Positions 30,078-38,612 of a stretch of 64,000 nucleotides of DNA are shown one piece after another (position 1 is the stretch's first letter; every line of letters starts with the position of its first letter). Under the pieces are notes generated by a model, which made no database searches, was not told the DNA's origin, and saw only the letters and a list, made by a program, of their open reading frames with translations. Source of the stretch: Streptomyces curacoi (GTDB lineage: Bacteria; Actinomycetota; Actinomycetes; Streptomycetales; Streptomycetaceae); contig NZ_KQ947996.1 of NCBI RefSeq assembly GCF_001513975.1, positions 48,174 to 112,173 on the forward strand. The letters are read 5' to 3'. A program made the position numbers and the translations under genes.

Positions 30078-32519
30078 ATGCGTGAGGTGAACGAGAACGT
30101 GTCGGGAGCCGCCGAACAGCGGGCGACCGCGGAGGAGATAGAGCGCGGCGGTGTCGGTCTGACCGTGACCGAACTGCTGGCCAAGGTCGGGGCAGCGGCC
30201 GTACCCAGGCCGCCGGACACCGCCGAACCGGTCACGGCGGCGGCCGTGCCCACGCCGCCGGACACCACCGAACCTGCGACTCCCCACCAGACCGGCCCGG
30301 GCACGGACCCGGCGCCCGGCACCACCGGCACGCCCCCGCGAGACGTGGACACACTCGCCGCCACCATCGCGGCCGTCGCGGGCCGTTACGTCCCCGCAGG
30401 CCACCTGTCGCCCGACGCCGACTTCTTCGACGCCGGGGGCACCTCGGTGACCGCTGTCGAGCTCGTCGCGGCGCTGGAGGCCGAGCTGGGCCTGGAGCTC
30501 GACCTGGACGAGGTGTTCGCCGACGCCAGGCCGATCAGCCTGGCCAGGCGCGCCCCGGACGGCACCGGCGCCGCAGCCGCCGTACCGTCGACGCCCACAC
30601 CGGTCCCGCCCACCGCCCACGCCGCCCCACCCACCATCGCGGCCCCGTCGCCCACCCTCAGCGCCCCCGGCACCCCCGCACACTCCGCGGCCCGTCCCGA
30701 GGACCTCGCCCAGATCCTCGCCGACCTCGCCCTGGCCGACCGTCTCCCCTTCACCGCCGCGCCCGAACCCCTCCCACCCCGCCGCGTCCTGCTGACCGGC
30801 GTCACCGGCTTCCTCGGCAGCCATATGCTCCTGGACCTGCTGCGCCACAGCGACGCCCACGTGTACTGCCTGGTCCGCGCGGCGGACGAGGCGGCGGCGA
30901 CCACCCGGCTCGGCGAGGCGCTCAAAAGCTACGCGCTGCCCTGGTCCTCGGAGGTACGCCGCCGCATCACCGTGCTCCCCGGCGACATCCGCCACCCCCA
31001 CCTGGGCCTGCCCGCCGACGTGTGGAACACCCTCGCCCACGAACTGGACGGCATCGTCTCGGTCGCGGCGGCAGTGGACTTCCTGCGCGGCTACCAGTCC
31101 CTGCGCGCCGGCAATGTCCTCGGCGCCCTCACCCTCGCCGAACTCGCCGCGACCGGCCGCCCCAAGCCCCTGCACCACATCTCCTCCATCGCCGTCTTCA
31201 ACGAGGTCGGCATCCCCTCCATGGGCGAGGACGACCCCCTCGCCCACATCGACCGCCTCGTCGCCGGCTACGACCAGACCAAGTGGGCCGCCGAGGTCGC
31301 CCTGCGCCGCGCCCGCGACCACGGCCTGGTCGTCACGGCCCTGCGCCCGGGCGGCATCTCCGGCCACACGAGGACCGGCGCCCACAACCCGCAGGACCTC
31401 AGCAGCGGCCTCATCTCGGCCTTCGGCCGCTTCCGCACCGTCCCCGCCTTCCGCAGCCTCAACGCCGCCCCCGTCGACTGGGTCAGCCGCGTCGCGGTCG
31501 CCGTCGTCTGCGAACCGGACGCCTGGGGCTTCGACTACAACCTCACCGGCGTCCCCAACACCCTCGACGACGTCGTACGGGACATGGCCCTCGGCGGCAT
31601 GCACGTGCGCGTGCAGGACTGGGACGAGTGGCGCGCCGACGCCCTGGCCCGTCTGGAGGCCGACCCCGTCCCCGAACTGGCCTTCCTCACCCACGTGTTG
31701 CGCAGCCCCACCGCCCTGAAACTGTGCGAGGCGACCCTCAAGGGGCCGGCCGCCACGGCCGACCGCACCACCGCCCTCGTCGAGGCCCTCGGTCTTCCGC
31801 CGGCCGCCCGCTACGACGCCCGCGCCCAGCTGAAGACCTTCGAGCGCCTCGCCCACGACGGCCTGGCCCGCCTCCCGCACAAGGACGACCAGCCCTACCT
31901 GTGGTTCACCGAGACCACCGAAGGCACGGTCGGCCCCGTCGGAGCCGCCCCCGACACGCCCTGTTCGATGTCCCTCACCCTCTCCATCGCGAGCATGCAC
32001 CAACTGGTCACGGACCGCCGCGTCGATGTCCGCGGCGAAATCACCTGCCCCGCCCTGCACGCGGAGCCGCTGACCGTGGAACACGGCGACATCTGGATCC
32101 GCCCCGAGGAGGGCATCCCGCACCGGCACGGCCTGCGCCACCCGCTCCTGCGCTACCGCCTGCGGCTGACCGCCCCCGACGGCGGTCGCTGGTGGCTGGA
32201 GGGCCACAAGTACGCCCGGGCCCGCCGCGACGTCTGGCGCCAGACCCGCGCCCTCACCGTGGAACTCGGCCGCGAGGGGGAACCGGCGAGCCTGGCCGGC
32301 GAGGTCGTCGTCCCCGCCGACTCCTACGTACGCGACCAGATCGACGGCATCAAGGTCGACCCGCGCCTGACCGGTCAGGAGAAACGGGCCGCCAAGCTGA
32401 CCTGGCTCGCCTGGTTCGGCCTGGAGATGGGCCGCGGTCTGCTCGGCCCCTTCGCCCGGGCCGCCGCGGACCTGCTCGACCTGCGCCGCACCCCCACCCC
32501 CACGGAGCACCGCCGATGA
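30078..32519 (+). CDS. PCP-thioester reductase protein with GMC-fusion-type C-terminal domain
   Basis: 813 residues. A Pro/Thr-rich start is followed by a carrier domain (residues 90-160; DFFDAGGTSVTAVELV, Ser123). Next comes an NAD(P)-dependent reductase (232-600; LTGVTGFLGSH, and Y398-xxx-K402 in GYDQTKWAAE) of the kind that releases carrier-bound acyl chains as aldehyde or alcohol. The last 185 residues (from about 629: SMSLTLSIASMHQLV, GEITCPALHAEPLTVEHG, HPLLRYRLRLTAPDGGRWWLEGHKYA, WLAWFGLEMGRGLLGPF) are not part of usual R proteins. They match, from memory, the middle domain of long GMC oxidoreductase-hydrolase fusion proteins. Stop overlaps the next gene (ATGA). Confidence 0.9.
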   Translation: MREVNENVSGAAEQRATAEEIERGGVGLTVTELLAKVGAAAVPRPPDTAEPVTAAAVPTPPDTTEPATPHQTGPGTDPAPGTTGTPPRDVDTLAATIAAVAGRYVPAGHLSPDADFFDAGGTSVTAVELVAALEAELGLELDLDEVFADARPISLARRAPDGTGAAAAVPSTPTPVPPTAHAAPPTIAAPSPTLSAPGTPAHSAARPEDLAQILADLALADRLPFTAAPEPLPPRRVLLTGVTGFLGSHMLLDLLRHSDAHVYCLVRAADEAAATTRLGEALKSYALPWSSEVRRRITVLPGDIRHPHLGLPADVWNTLAHELDGIVSVAAAVDFLRGYQSLRAGNVLGALTLAELAATGRPKPLHHISSIAVFNEVGIPSMGEDDPLAHIDRLVAGYDQTKWAAEVALRRARDHGLVVTALRPGGISGHTRTGAHNPQDLSSGLISAFGRFRTVPAFRSLNAAPVDWVSRVAVAVVCEPDAWGFDYNLTGVPNTLDDVVRDMALGGMHVRVQDWDEWRADALARLEADPVPELAFLTHVLRSPTALKLCEATLKGPAATADRTTALVEALGLPPAARYDARAQLKTFERLAHDGLARLPHKDDQPYLWFTETTEGTVGPVGAAPDTPCSMSLTLSIASMHQLVTDRRVDVRGEITCPALHAEPLTVEHGDIWIRPEEGIPHRHGLRHPLLRYRLRLTAPDGGRWWLEGHKYARARRDVWRQTRALTVELGREGEPASLAGEVVVPADSYVRDQIDGIKVDPRLTGQEKRAAKLTWLAWFGLEMGRGLLGPFARAAADLLDLRRTPTPTEHRR

Positions 32520-33655
32520 TCTTCCGCGCGCCGAACCCCAGAACCACCGGGCCCGCCCTGCGCAAGGTGAGGACGACCACGGCCCTGCGCCCGCTCCAGC
32601 ACCGCCTCGACCCGGCGACGGTCGAGGAGATCCCGTTCCACGCGCCCGACGGCGTACGCCTCGGCCTGACCCGCATCACCACCGGCGACTCGAACCGCCC
32701 CGCCGTCCTGCTCCTGCACGGACACACCGCGTCCGCCGACATGTTCCTGCTGCCCGAGACCCGCAACCTGGTCGACGTCCTCCTGGACGAGGGCTACGAG
32801 CCCTGGGTGCTCGACTGGCGGGGCAGCTGCCGCCTGCCGTACAACGAGACGGGCCGCCGCTACACCTACGACGATGTCGCCCTCTACGACATCCCCGAGG
32901 CCGTCCGCCACATCCGCAGCCGCATCGGCGACCGCCCCCTGTTCGTCGTCGCCCACTGCATAGGCGCCCTGACCCTCTCCCTGAGCATGACGGCGGGCTT
33001 GGTCCCCGGTCTCGCGGGCGTGGTGTCCCAGGGCGTGTTCCTCACCCCGAAGCTCGCGGGCCGCACCTCCCTGCGCATGACCCTGGCCGGGGAACTGCTC
33101 AGGTCCCGCATCGACCACATCCCCGTCGACTTCCGCAAGGTCGGCCTGTGGTCGAAGTACACCCCGCTGTTCGCCCTGGCCTCCCGCAAGGCGACCTGCC
33201 CCGACCCCACCTGCCAGATCCTGCACAACTCCGCCTGGGGAACCGGCGCCTCCCTCTTCGTCCACGAGCACCTGACCGACACGACCCACAACCGCCTCGC
33301 CGACCTCCTCGGCCCCGCCCCGCTGTGGATCCTGCCGCACCTGCGCCGCATCGAACTGGCCCGCACCGTGGTCCGCTGGCACGACACCGACCACCGCTAC
33401 CGGGCCCTCCCGCCGAACGCCCTGGACGCGGCGGCCCGCATCGACACCCCGGTCCTGCTCCTGTCCGGCAGCGAGAACGGCCTCTGGCTCGACTCCCAGA
33501 AGCTCTGCCGCGACGTCCTCGCCCACCGCCAACCGCAGCTGGACGTGACCTACACGGAGATCCCCGGCTACGGCCACCTGGACACGTTCCTCGGCAGGGG
33601 AGCGGCCCTCGACGTGTACGGGCACATCCTCGATTTCCTGGGGGAACGCCGGTGA
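32516..33655 (+). CDS. Alpha/beta hydrolase with Cys nucleophile, GMC-fusion type
   Basis: 379 residues. Oxyanion region VLLLHGHTASADMFLLPETRNLVDVLLDEGYEPWVLDWRGSCRLPYNETGRRYTYDDVALYDIPEAV; nucleophile elbow VAHCIGALTL, with Cys where Ser is usual; then TCPDPTCQILHNSAWGTGASLFVHEHLTDTTHNRLADLLGP; acid and base near LLSGSENG and GYGHLDTFLG. This arrangement is that of the C-terminal hydrolase domain of GMC (cholesterol-oxidase-like) fusion proteins. It is translationally coupled to the reductase gene by ATGA, so the two probably work together. It could hydrolyse or transfer the released product; the substrate is unknown. Confidence 0.88.
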   Translation: MIFRAPNPRTTGPALRKVRTTTALRPLQHRLDPATVEEIPFHAPDGVRLGLTRITTGDSNRPAVLLLHGHTASADMFLLPETRNLVDVLLDEGYEPWVLDWRGSCRLPYNETGRRYTYDDVALYDIPEAVRHIRSRIGDRPLFVVAHCIGALTLSLSMTAGLVPGLAGVVSQGVFLTPKLAGRTSLRMTLAGELLRSRIDHIPVDFRKVGLWSKYTPLFALASRKATCPDPTCQILHNSAWGTGASLFVHEHLTDTTHNRLADLLGPAPLWILPHLRRIELARTVVRWHDTDHRYRALPPNALDAAARIDTPVLLLSGSENGLWLDSQKLCRDVLAHRQPQLDVTYTEIPGYGHLDTFLGRGAALDVYGHILDFLGERR

Positions 33656-33661
33656 CGACGG

Positions 33662-33686
33662 CCGGTACGGCCGGATACCGTACCGG
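33662..33686 (+). terminator. Hairpin at the end of the biosynthetic operon
   Basis: CCGGTACGG (33662-33670) and CCGTACCGG (33678-33686) form a 9-bp stem with a 7-base loop, 7 bases after the hydrolase stop. No T-run follows, which is common in Streptomyces. The adjoining TACCGGTCGGTA also looks operator-like, so it may control the next gene instead. Confidence 0.45.
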
Positions 33687-33718
33687 TCGGTAACCGGACG
33701 GCACTCCAGGAGGCACCC

Positions 33719-34498
33719 ATGTCGCAGCTCGAAGTCGACGGCGCGACGCTGACGTACGACGACGAGGGCCCGCGCGACGGCGACGCGGTGCCCCTGGTGT
33801 TCGTCCACGGCTGGACGGCCAACCGGCACCGCTGGGACCACCAGACGGCCCACTTCGCCGGGAAGCGGCGGGTCGTCCGGCTCGACCTGCGCGGGCACGG
33901 CGAGAGCAGCGGGGCGGGCGCACGCACGATCGACGACCTGGCCAAGGACGTCCTCGCCCTCCTCGACCACCTGGAGATCGAGCGGTTCGTGGTCGTCGGG
34001 CACTCCATGGGCGGGATGATCGCCCAGACCATCGCCCTCTCCCACCCGGAGCGGGTGGAGTGCATGGTGCTGGTGAACTCCATCGGCAGGATGGCCTACA
34101 GCCGGGGCCGCGCCCTGCTGATGGCCGCCTCGACGCTCGCCCCCTTCAAACTGTTCGTCGCCGCCAACATCCAGCGCGCCTTCGCCCCCGGATATCCGCG
34201 CGAGGAGATCCGCGAGTACATCCGCGCCTCGGCGGCCACACCCCGGGAGGTCGTCATGACGCTCTACGGCGCCATGCGCGCCTTCGACGTGCTGGACAGG
34301 GTCGGTGACATCCATACGCCCACCCTGATGGTGCACGGCTACCACGACATCCAGCTTCCCGTCTCCCAGATGCTGCGGATGGCCAAGGCCTACCCGGACG
34401 CGGTGATCCGCATCCTGGACGCCGGACACGAACTGCCGGTGGAGAAGCCCGCGGAACTCACCGCCGCACTCGACCGGTTCCTGACCGACCGCGGATAG
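33719..34498 (+). CDS. Alpha/beta hydrolase (Ser nucleophile)
   Basis: 259 residues with the full catalytic triad context: VFVHGWTANRHRWDHQ (oxyanion), RLDLRGHGES, VVGHSMGGMIAQ (nucleophile Ser), MVHGYHDIQLP (acid) and DAGHELPVEKP (His). It starts at an ATG after AGGAGG, 63 bases downstream of the cluster. It may be the last gene of the biosynthetic operon or an independent esterase. It is a small general hydrolase rather than a typical type II thioesterase, so a role in the cluster is only possible. Confidence 0.85.
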   Translation: MSQLEVDGATLTYDDEGPRDGDAVPLVFVHGWTANRHRWDHQTAHFAGKRRVVRLDLRGHGESSGAGARTIDDLAKDVLALLDHLEIERFVVVGHSMGGMIAQTIALSHPERVECMVLVNSIGRMAYSRGRALLMAASTLAPFKLFVAANIQRAFAPGYPREEIREYIRASAATPREVVMTLYGAMRAFDVLDRVGDIHTPTLMVHGYHDIQLPVSQMLRMAKAYPDAVIRILDAGHELPVEKPAELTAALDRFLTDRG

Positions 34499-34519
34499 GG
34501 AGAGCAGTCGGGGTCGGGT

Positions 34520-34530
34520 CGAAACTTTCG
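34520..34530. promoter_or_regulatory. Xylanase operator copy 1
   Basis: CGAAACTTTCG, an 11-bp near-perfect palindrome of the CGAAA-N-TTTCG type described upstream of Streptomyces xylanase genes. It lies 155 bases before the xylanase start, upstream of the promoter. Confidence 0.75.
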
Positions 34531-34590
34531 TACGTGAGTGGTGCTTACTGGCCTTCTTGAGTCAACTCGCTTTGGTGCGTGTGCAGTCTG

Positions 34591-34619
34591 TTGACGACAG
34601 AGGGTGGTGCTCCTAGGGT
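34591..34619 (+). promoter_or_regulatory. Xylanase promoter
   Basis: TTGACG (34591-34596), a 17-base spacer and TAGGGT (34614-34619) match the vegetative Streptomyces consensus. Operator copy 2 begins 26 bases downstream of the -10 box, so repressor binding there would block initiation or early elongation. Confidence 0.7.
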
Positions 34620-34644
34620 CTGCCGCGCAATTCGGAAAGAGGTT

Positions 34645-34655
34645 CGAAACTTTCG
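34645..34655. promoter_or_regulatory. Xylanase operator copy 2
   Basis: A second exact CGAAACTTTCG, 125 bases after the first, located between the promoter and the ribosome binding site (AAGGAG). Confidence 0.75.
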
Positions 34656-34674
34656 ACCCCGAGAAGGAGCCAAG

Positions 34675-36057
34675 ATGGTGACCCCCACATCCATCGACCC
34701 GCCTCCCGAGCGACGTCCCCTGCGCTCGCGCCGACGCACCGCACTGGCCCTCGGCATGGCGGGCCTGCTCGCCGCGACCGGCGTCACCGCCCTCGCGGGC
34801 ACCGCCGAGGCCGCGAGCACCCTCGGCGCCGCGGCCGCCGAGAAGGGCCGCTACTTCGGCGCCGCCGTCGCGGCGAACCGCCTGGGCGAAGCTCCGTACG
34901 CCTCGACGCTCAACACCGAGTTCAACTCCGTCACGCCGGAGAACGAGATGAAGTGGGACGCCACCGAGCGCACCCGCGGCACCTTCACCTTCGGCTCCGC
35001 CGACCAGATCGTGAACCACGCCCAGAGCAGGGGCATGAAGGTCCGCGGGCACACCCTGGTGTGGCACTCCCAGCTCCCCGGCTGGGTCGCCGGCCTCGGC
35101 ACCGCCGACCTCAGATCGGCGATGAACAACCACATCACCCAGGTCATGCGGCACTACAGGGGCAAGATCCACTCCTGGGACGTCGTCAACGAGGCCTTCC
35201 AGGACGGCAGCAGCGGTGCCCTGCGCAGCTCGCCCTTCCGGGACAAGCTCGGCAGCGGCTTCATCGAGGAGGCGTTCCGCACCGCCCGTGCCGCGGACCC
35301 GGCCGCCAAGCTCTGCTACAACGACTACAACACCGACGGCATCAACGCGAAGAGCAATGCCGTCTACAACCTGGTCCGGGACTTCAAGTCCCGTGGCGTG
35401 CCGATCGACTGCGTCGGATTCCAGTCGCACTTCAACAGCGCCTCGCCGGTCCCGTCCGACTACCGGGCGAACCTGCAGCGCTTCGCCGACCTCGGCGTCG
35501 ACGTGCAGATCACCGAGCTGGACATCGAGGGCTCGGGCACGGCACAGGCCAACAGCTACGGCAACGTGGTGAGGGCCTGCCTGGCGGTCTCGCGCTGCAC
35601 CGGCATCACCGTCTGGGGCGTCACTGACAAGTACTCCTGGCGCCCCAGCGGAACGCCGCTGCTGTTCGACGGCAACTACAACAAGAAGCCGGCGTACCAC
35701 GCGGTGCTGACCGCGCTCGGCGGCTCCTCCTCCGGCGGTGGCACGCCCGGTGCCGCCTGCACGGCCGTCTACGGCAAGGCAGAGGAGTGGAGTGACCGCT
35801 TCAACGGCAAGGTCACCATCACCGCGGGGAGTTCGGCGATCAGCAACTGGACCGTCGCCGTCACGGTGACACCTCCGCAGAAGGTCTCGGCGACCTGGAA
35901 CGGCACGCCCACCTGGGACAGCAGCGGCAACGTCATGACGATGAGGCCGAACGGCAACGGCAGCCTGGCCGCCGGGGCGTCGACGAGCTTCGGCTTCACC
36001 GTCATGAAGAACGGCGCCACCACCGCCCCCGTGATCGGTTCCTGCACCGCGTCCTGA
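34675..36057 (+). CDS. Secreted endo-1,4-beta-xylanase, GH10-CBM2
   Basis: 460 residues. An N-terminal region with RSRRR, a hydrophobic core and AEA-A (about residue 47) is a secretion signal, possibly Tat. The GH10 domain (about 48-350) shows WHSQLPGWV, the acid/base Glu173 in WDVVNEAF, the nucleophile Glu281 in ITELDI and CVGFQSHFN. A Ser/Gly linker leads to a family 2 carbohydrate-binding module (about 362-460; WNGTPTWDSSGNVMTMRPNGNGSLAAGASTSFGF, paired cysteines). Streptomyces GH10 enzymes degrade xylan outside the cell. ATG 34675 follows AAGGAG. Confidence 0.95.
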   Translation: MVTPTSIDPPPERRPLRSRRRTALALGMAGLLAATGVTALAGTAEAASTLGAAAAEKGRYFGAAVAANRLGEAPYASTLNTEFNSVTPENEMKWDATERTRGTFTFGSADQIVNHAQSRGMKVRGHTLVWHSQLPGWVAGLGTADLRSAMNNHITQVMRHYRGKIHSWDVVNEAFQDGSSGALRSSPFRDKLGSGFIEEAFRTARAADPAAKLCYNDYNTDGINAKSNAVYNLVRDFKSRGVPIDCVGFQSHFNSASPVPSDYRANLQRFADLGVDVQITELDIEGSGTAQANSYGNVVRACLAVSRCTGITVWGVTDKYSWRPSGTPLLFDGNYNKKPAYHAVLTALGGSSSGGGTPGAACTAVYGKAEEWSDRFNGKVTITAGSSAISNWTVAVTVTPPQKVSATWNGTPTWDSSGNVMTMRPNGNGSLAAGASTSFGFTVMKNGATTAPVIGSCTAS

Positions 36058-36067
36058 CCGGTTCCGG

Positions 36068-36109
36068 GCGTGTCCGGCGCGGCGCTCCCGCCGCCCGCGC
36101 CGGACACGC
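36068..36109. terminator. Strong bidirectional terminator between xylanase and lipoprotein
   Basis: A 15-bp perfect stem (36068-36082 with 36095-36109, starting GCGTGTCCGG) with a 12-base loop lies in the 59-bp gap between two convergent genes. Confidence 0.8.
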
Positions 36110-36116
36110 GCACCGC

Positions 36117-36824
36117 TCAGGTGGCGCGCAGGGTCCGCTTGGCCAGTTCGTACGCCGGCAGCATGTCCCGGTGCTCGTCGGTGTCGAACCCGCCGAGGTG
36201 GATGACGACCGGACCCCGCTTCGTGGCGACGGCCAGGGCGGACTCCTCCTTCGTCTCCTCCAGCAGCTTGCTCGTGTGGAGGTACTCCACCTCGACCCCC
36301 GAGAGGCCGCCCGCTTCGAAGGTGCGGTACTTCGCCTTGCTCGTGCCGCCCTCCGCCGCCACGAAGGCCTCCAGTACGGCGCGTGCGTCGTCGTCCCCCG
36401 GTTCGCCCGTCCAGATGCGGAGGAAGCCGATGTTCCCCGCGGGCTTGGCGTCGACCTCACAGGCGGCCGTGACCGGGCCCTGGCGCAGGATCGCGTCGGC
36501 GATCTCCTGGGCGAACTCGCTCTCCTCGGAATCGGCGGAGCTGTCGGCCGCCTTCTCCTTCGCCGCCCCGGCGTCGACGGCCTCCGCCTCCCAGTACTCG
36601 GCGATGTCGAACGAGACGGGAAGCTCGCAGGCCGACCCGGCGGCGCCGATGGTCCCCCCGCTCTTCACCGCCGTATCGCCCGCCTCCGCCGCGTCGGCCG
36701 ACGCCGAAGCGCTCGCCGACGTCTTCGCTTCGTCGTCCGCCGCCCCCGCACAGCCCGTCAGCAGCCCGGCCAGCACAGCCGCCTGGGCCAGTCTGCGCCG
36801 TACCTGTCCCGCCCCCACCAGCAT
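36117..36824 (-). CDS. Putative secreted lipoprotein
   Basis: 235 residues. The N-terminus (VRRRLAQAAVLAGLLTGCAG) is a lipoprotein signal with lipobox LLTGC; an Ala/Ser-rich low-complexity spacer follows. The mature part (CELPVSFDIAEYWEAEAV, NIGFLRIWTGEPGDDDARAVLEAFVAAEGGTS, VEVEYLHTSKLLEETKEESALAVATKRGPVVIHLGGFDTDEHRDMLPAYELAKRTL) resembles a Streptomyces family of lipoproteins of unknown role. ATG 36824 follows GGGGAGGGACCACG. Confidence 0.8.
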   Translation of the reverse strand: MLVGAGQVRRRLAQAAVLAGLLTGCAGAADDEAKTSASASASADAAEAGDTAVKSGGTIGAAGSACELPVSFDIAEYWEAEAVDAGAAKEKAADSSADSEESEFAQEIADAILRQGPVTAACEVDAKPAGNIGFLRIWTGEPGDDDARAVLEAFVAAEGGTSKAKYRTFEAGGLSGVEVEYLHTSKLLEETKEESALAVATKRGPVVIHLGGFDTDEHRDMLPAYELAKRTLRAT

Positions 36825-36915
36825 CGTGGTCCCTCCCCTTGTGATCTTGCTCAGGCGGCACACAGTATCCGAGACCACTGACAGCGCGGATCTCCCCCTA
36901 CGGCATCATGAGCCG

Positions 36916-37698
36916 ATGACCTCGCTGACCTTCGACCGTCACTGCGACGAGATCGTCACCCAGACCGAGCGGCTCACCGCCCACGTGCGGGGCGCGGACA
37001 TGACCACCCCGGTGTCCTCCTGCCCCGGCTGGAACCTCGGCCAACTGCTGCGGCACGTGGGAGGTGACCACCGTTGGGCCGAGGAGATCGTACGGACCCG
37101 GGCCACCGGTCCGATCCCCGACGGCCTGGTGAACGACCTCGCCGCCCACACCCACGAGGACGAGTCGGTGCTGATCCCGTGGCTCGTCGAAGGCGCGGCA
37201 CGGCTCAGCGCCACCCTCCGCGCCGCCGGGCCGGACGCGCAGGCGTGGAACCCCTCCGCGGAGCGGCCCGCGGCGGTGGCGTTCTGGGCGCGGCGCATGA
37301 CGTACGAGACCGTCGTGCACCGCGCCGACGCGGCCCTGGCGGCCGGCACGCAGTTCGTGCTCGATGGTGAGCTCGCCGTCGACGCGGTGGAGGAATGGCT
37401 GGAGTACTCGACCTTCCCCGAGGCGTACGAGCCCCGACCGGACCTGCCCGACCTGCTCGGCCCCGACCGCAGGCTCCACTTCCGGGCGACGGACGCCGGG
37501 GAGTGGGCCGTCGACCTCACCGGGAGCGCTCCGGCCTGGCGCCCCGGGGCGGAGGACGCCACCGCGACCGCTCGCGGCCCGGTGACCGAGCTGCTCCTGT
37601 TCTTCTACCGGCGACCCGCGCCCGCCGTCGAGACGCGGGGCGACCGGGTCCTGCTCGACCTCTGGCGGACCCGGGCGGGGTTCTGGCTGGAGGCGTAG
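36916..37698 (+). CDS. Maleylpyruvate-isomerase-family mycothiol-dependent enzyme
   Basis: 260 residues in two parts. The N-terminal DinB-like helical bundle has the metal histidines in LLRHVGGDHRWAEE and MTYETVVHRADA, plus SSCPGWNLGQL. The C-terminal MDMPI-type domain has FRATDAGEWAVDL and LLLFFYRR. This family uses mycothiol, the actinobacterial thiol, in isomerisation or thiol transfer; the substrate is unknown. Divergent from the lipoprotein gene. Confidence 0.85.
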   Translation: MTSLTFDRHCDEIVTQTERLTAHVRGADMTTPVSSCPGWNLGQLLRHVGGDHRWAEEIVRTRATGPIPDGLVNDLAAHTHEDESVLIPWLVEGAARLSATLRAAGPDAQAWNPSAERPAAVAFWARRMTYETVVHRADAALAAGTQFVLDGELAVDAVEEWLEYSTFPEAYEPRPDLPDLLGPDRRLHFRATDAGEWAVDLTGSAPAWRPGAEDATATARGPVTELLLFFYRRPAPAVETRGDRVLLDLWRTRAGFWLEA

Positions 37699-37700
37699 CG

Positions 37701-37719
37701 CGGACGCTTCCGGCGTCCG
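37701..37719. terminator. Short hairpin between convergent genes
   Basis: CGGACGC (37701-37707), loop TTCCG, GCGTCCG (37713-37719), two bases after the isomerase-family stop. Confidence 0.5.
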
Positions 37720-37746
37720 ACCCGCCGGCCGTGCGGGGCAGGCCGG

Positions 37747-38373
37747 TCAGCGGCGCCGGGGAACGACGTTGATGTTGAACGTGTGGGCCCCCAGACCGCC
37801 CGCGATCCCCATGAAGAGCAACGCGAAGTGCTCCTGTCCGCGTGCGGTGGTGATGCCGCCGATGTCCAGCTGGGACGACTCCGGCCAGCCGAGGTCGGTG
37901 AGAAGCCGGCCGGTGGTCCGTTTGGCCTCGGCGTCGTCGCCGGAGAGGAAGACGGTGCTCGGTCCGTCGAGGCTGTCCGGGGCGATCATCGCGGTGGAGT
38001 CCATGGTGCACAGGGTCTTCACGACGGGGGTCAGCGGGAAGGCTTCCTGGATCTGTTCGGCCAGACTGCTGTTGGGATGGGAGAGTTCGGTGAAGTCGTC
38101 CGAGAGGCCGACCCCGACATCGATCAGCAGGGTGCCGGCCAGCGCCTGCGCCCCGATGGAGCGCAGCAGTTCCACGGAGACGTTCCCCGGGGTGGCGTTG
38201 ACCAGGACCTCCGCGTGGGCGGCGGTCTCGCTCAGGCTCGCCACGGGGAGACCTTCGAGGTCCGCCCGCTCCTTCGGTGCCCGGGAGCCGAGGAGCACGT
38301 CGTGCCCCGCGGTGCTCCAGCCATGGGCCAGTGCTCGTGCGACGTTGCCGGTGCCGAGTAGTCCGATACGCAT
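37747..38373 (-). CDS. F420H2:NADP+ oxidoreductase-like NAD(P)-binding protein
   Basis: 208 residues. Rossmann start MRIGLLGTGNVARALAHGWSTAGHDVLLGSR, then VLVNATPGNVSVELL, DVGVGL, KTLCTMDS, FLSGDDAEAK and a C-terminal domain with GQEHFALLFMGIAGGLGAHTFNINVV. It resembles the Fno-like NADPH-dependent F420 reductase family; related streptomycete proteins may reduce other substrates. Divergent from the methyltransferase gene. Confidence 0.82.
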   Translation of the reverse strand: MRIGLLGTGNVARALAHGWSTAGHDVLLGSRAPKERADLEGLPVASLSETAAHAEVLVNATPGNVSVELLRSIGAQALAGTLLIDVGVGLSDDFTELSHPNSSLAEQIQEAFPLTPVVKTLCTMDSTAMIAPDSLDGPSTVFLSGDDAEAKRTTGRLLTDLGWPESSQLDIGGITTARGQEHFALLFMGIAGGLGAHTFNINVVPRRR

Positions 38374-38480
38374 GGGGCGACGCTAGTCCGCGGCCGGGGC
38401 CCGGCGGATCGGGCCGCGGGACCAGGGGGACCGGCACCAAGGTCGTAGTCCTGCGGTCGCTCGTCTCCGCGGCGAAGGGG

Positions 38481-38502
38481 CTCTTTGCCGAACCGGCAAG
38501 AG
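38481..38502. promoter_or_regulatory. Inverted repeat in the divergent F420-reductase/methyltransferase gap
   Basis: CTCTTTGCCG and CGGCAAGAG flank three bases, a near-palindrome with one bulged T. It sits 108 bases from the reductase start and 111 from the methyltransferase start, a plausible shared operator. Confidence 0.3.
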
Positions 38503-38612
38503 TGTTTGCCTCCACCGGTGCCGTCCCGCAGGCTTCGTGACCGTGGACCGGGCAGCCCCGTGCCAGTCCGGGTCCGCGGTTCGCCAAGGACACCTGCGCA
38601 CGAGGAGGCGCC

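Noticed and set aside
34579..34674. Upstream in-frame start for the xylanase
   Set aside because: The extension covers the promoter and operator 2 and contains no signal-peptide features; ATG 34675 has AAGGAG in front.
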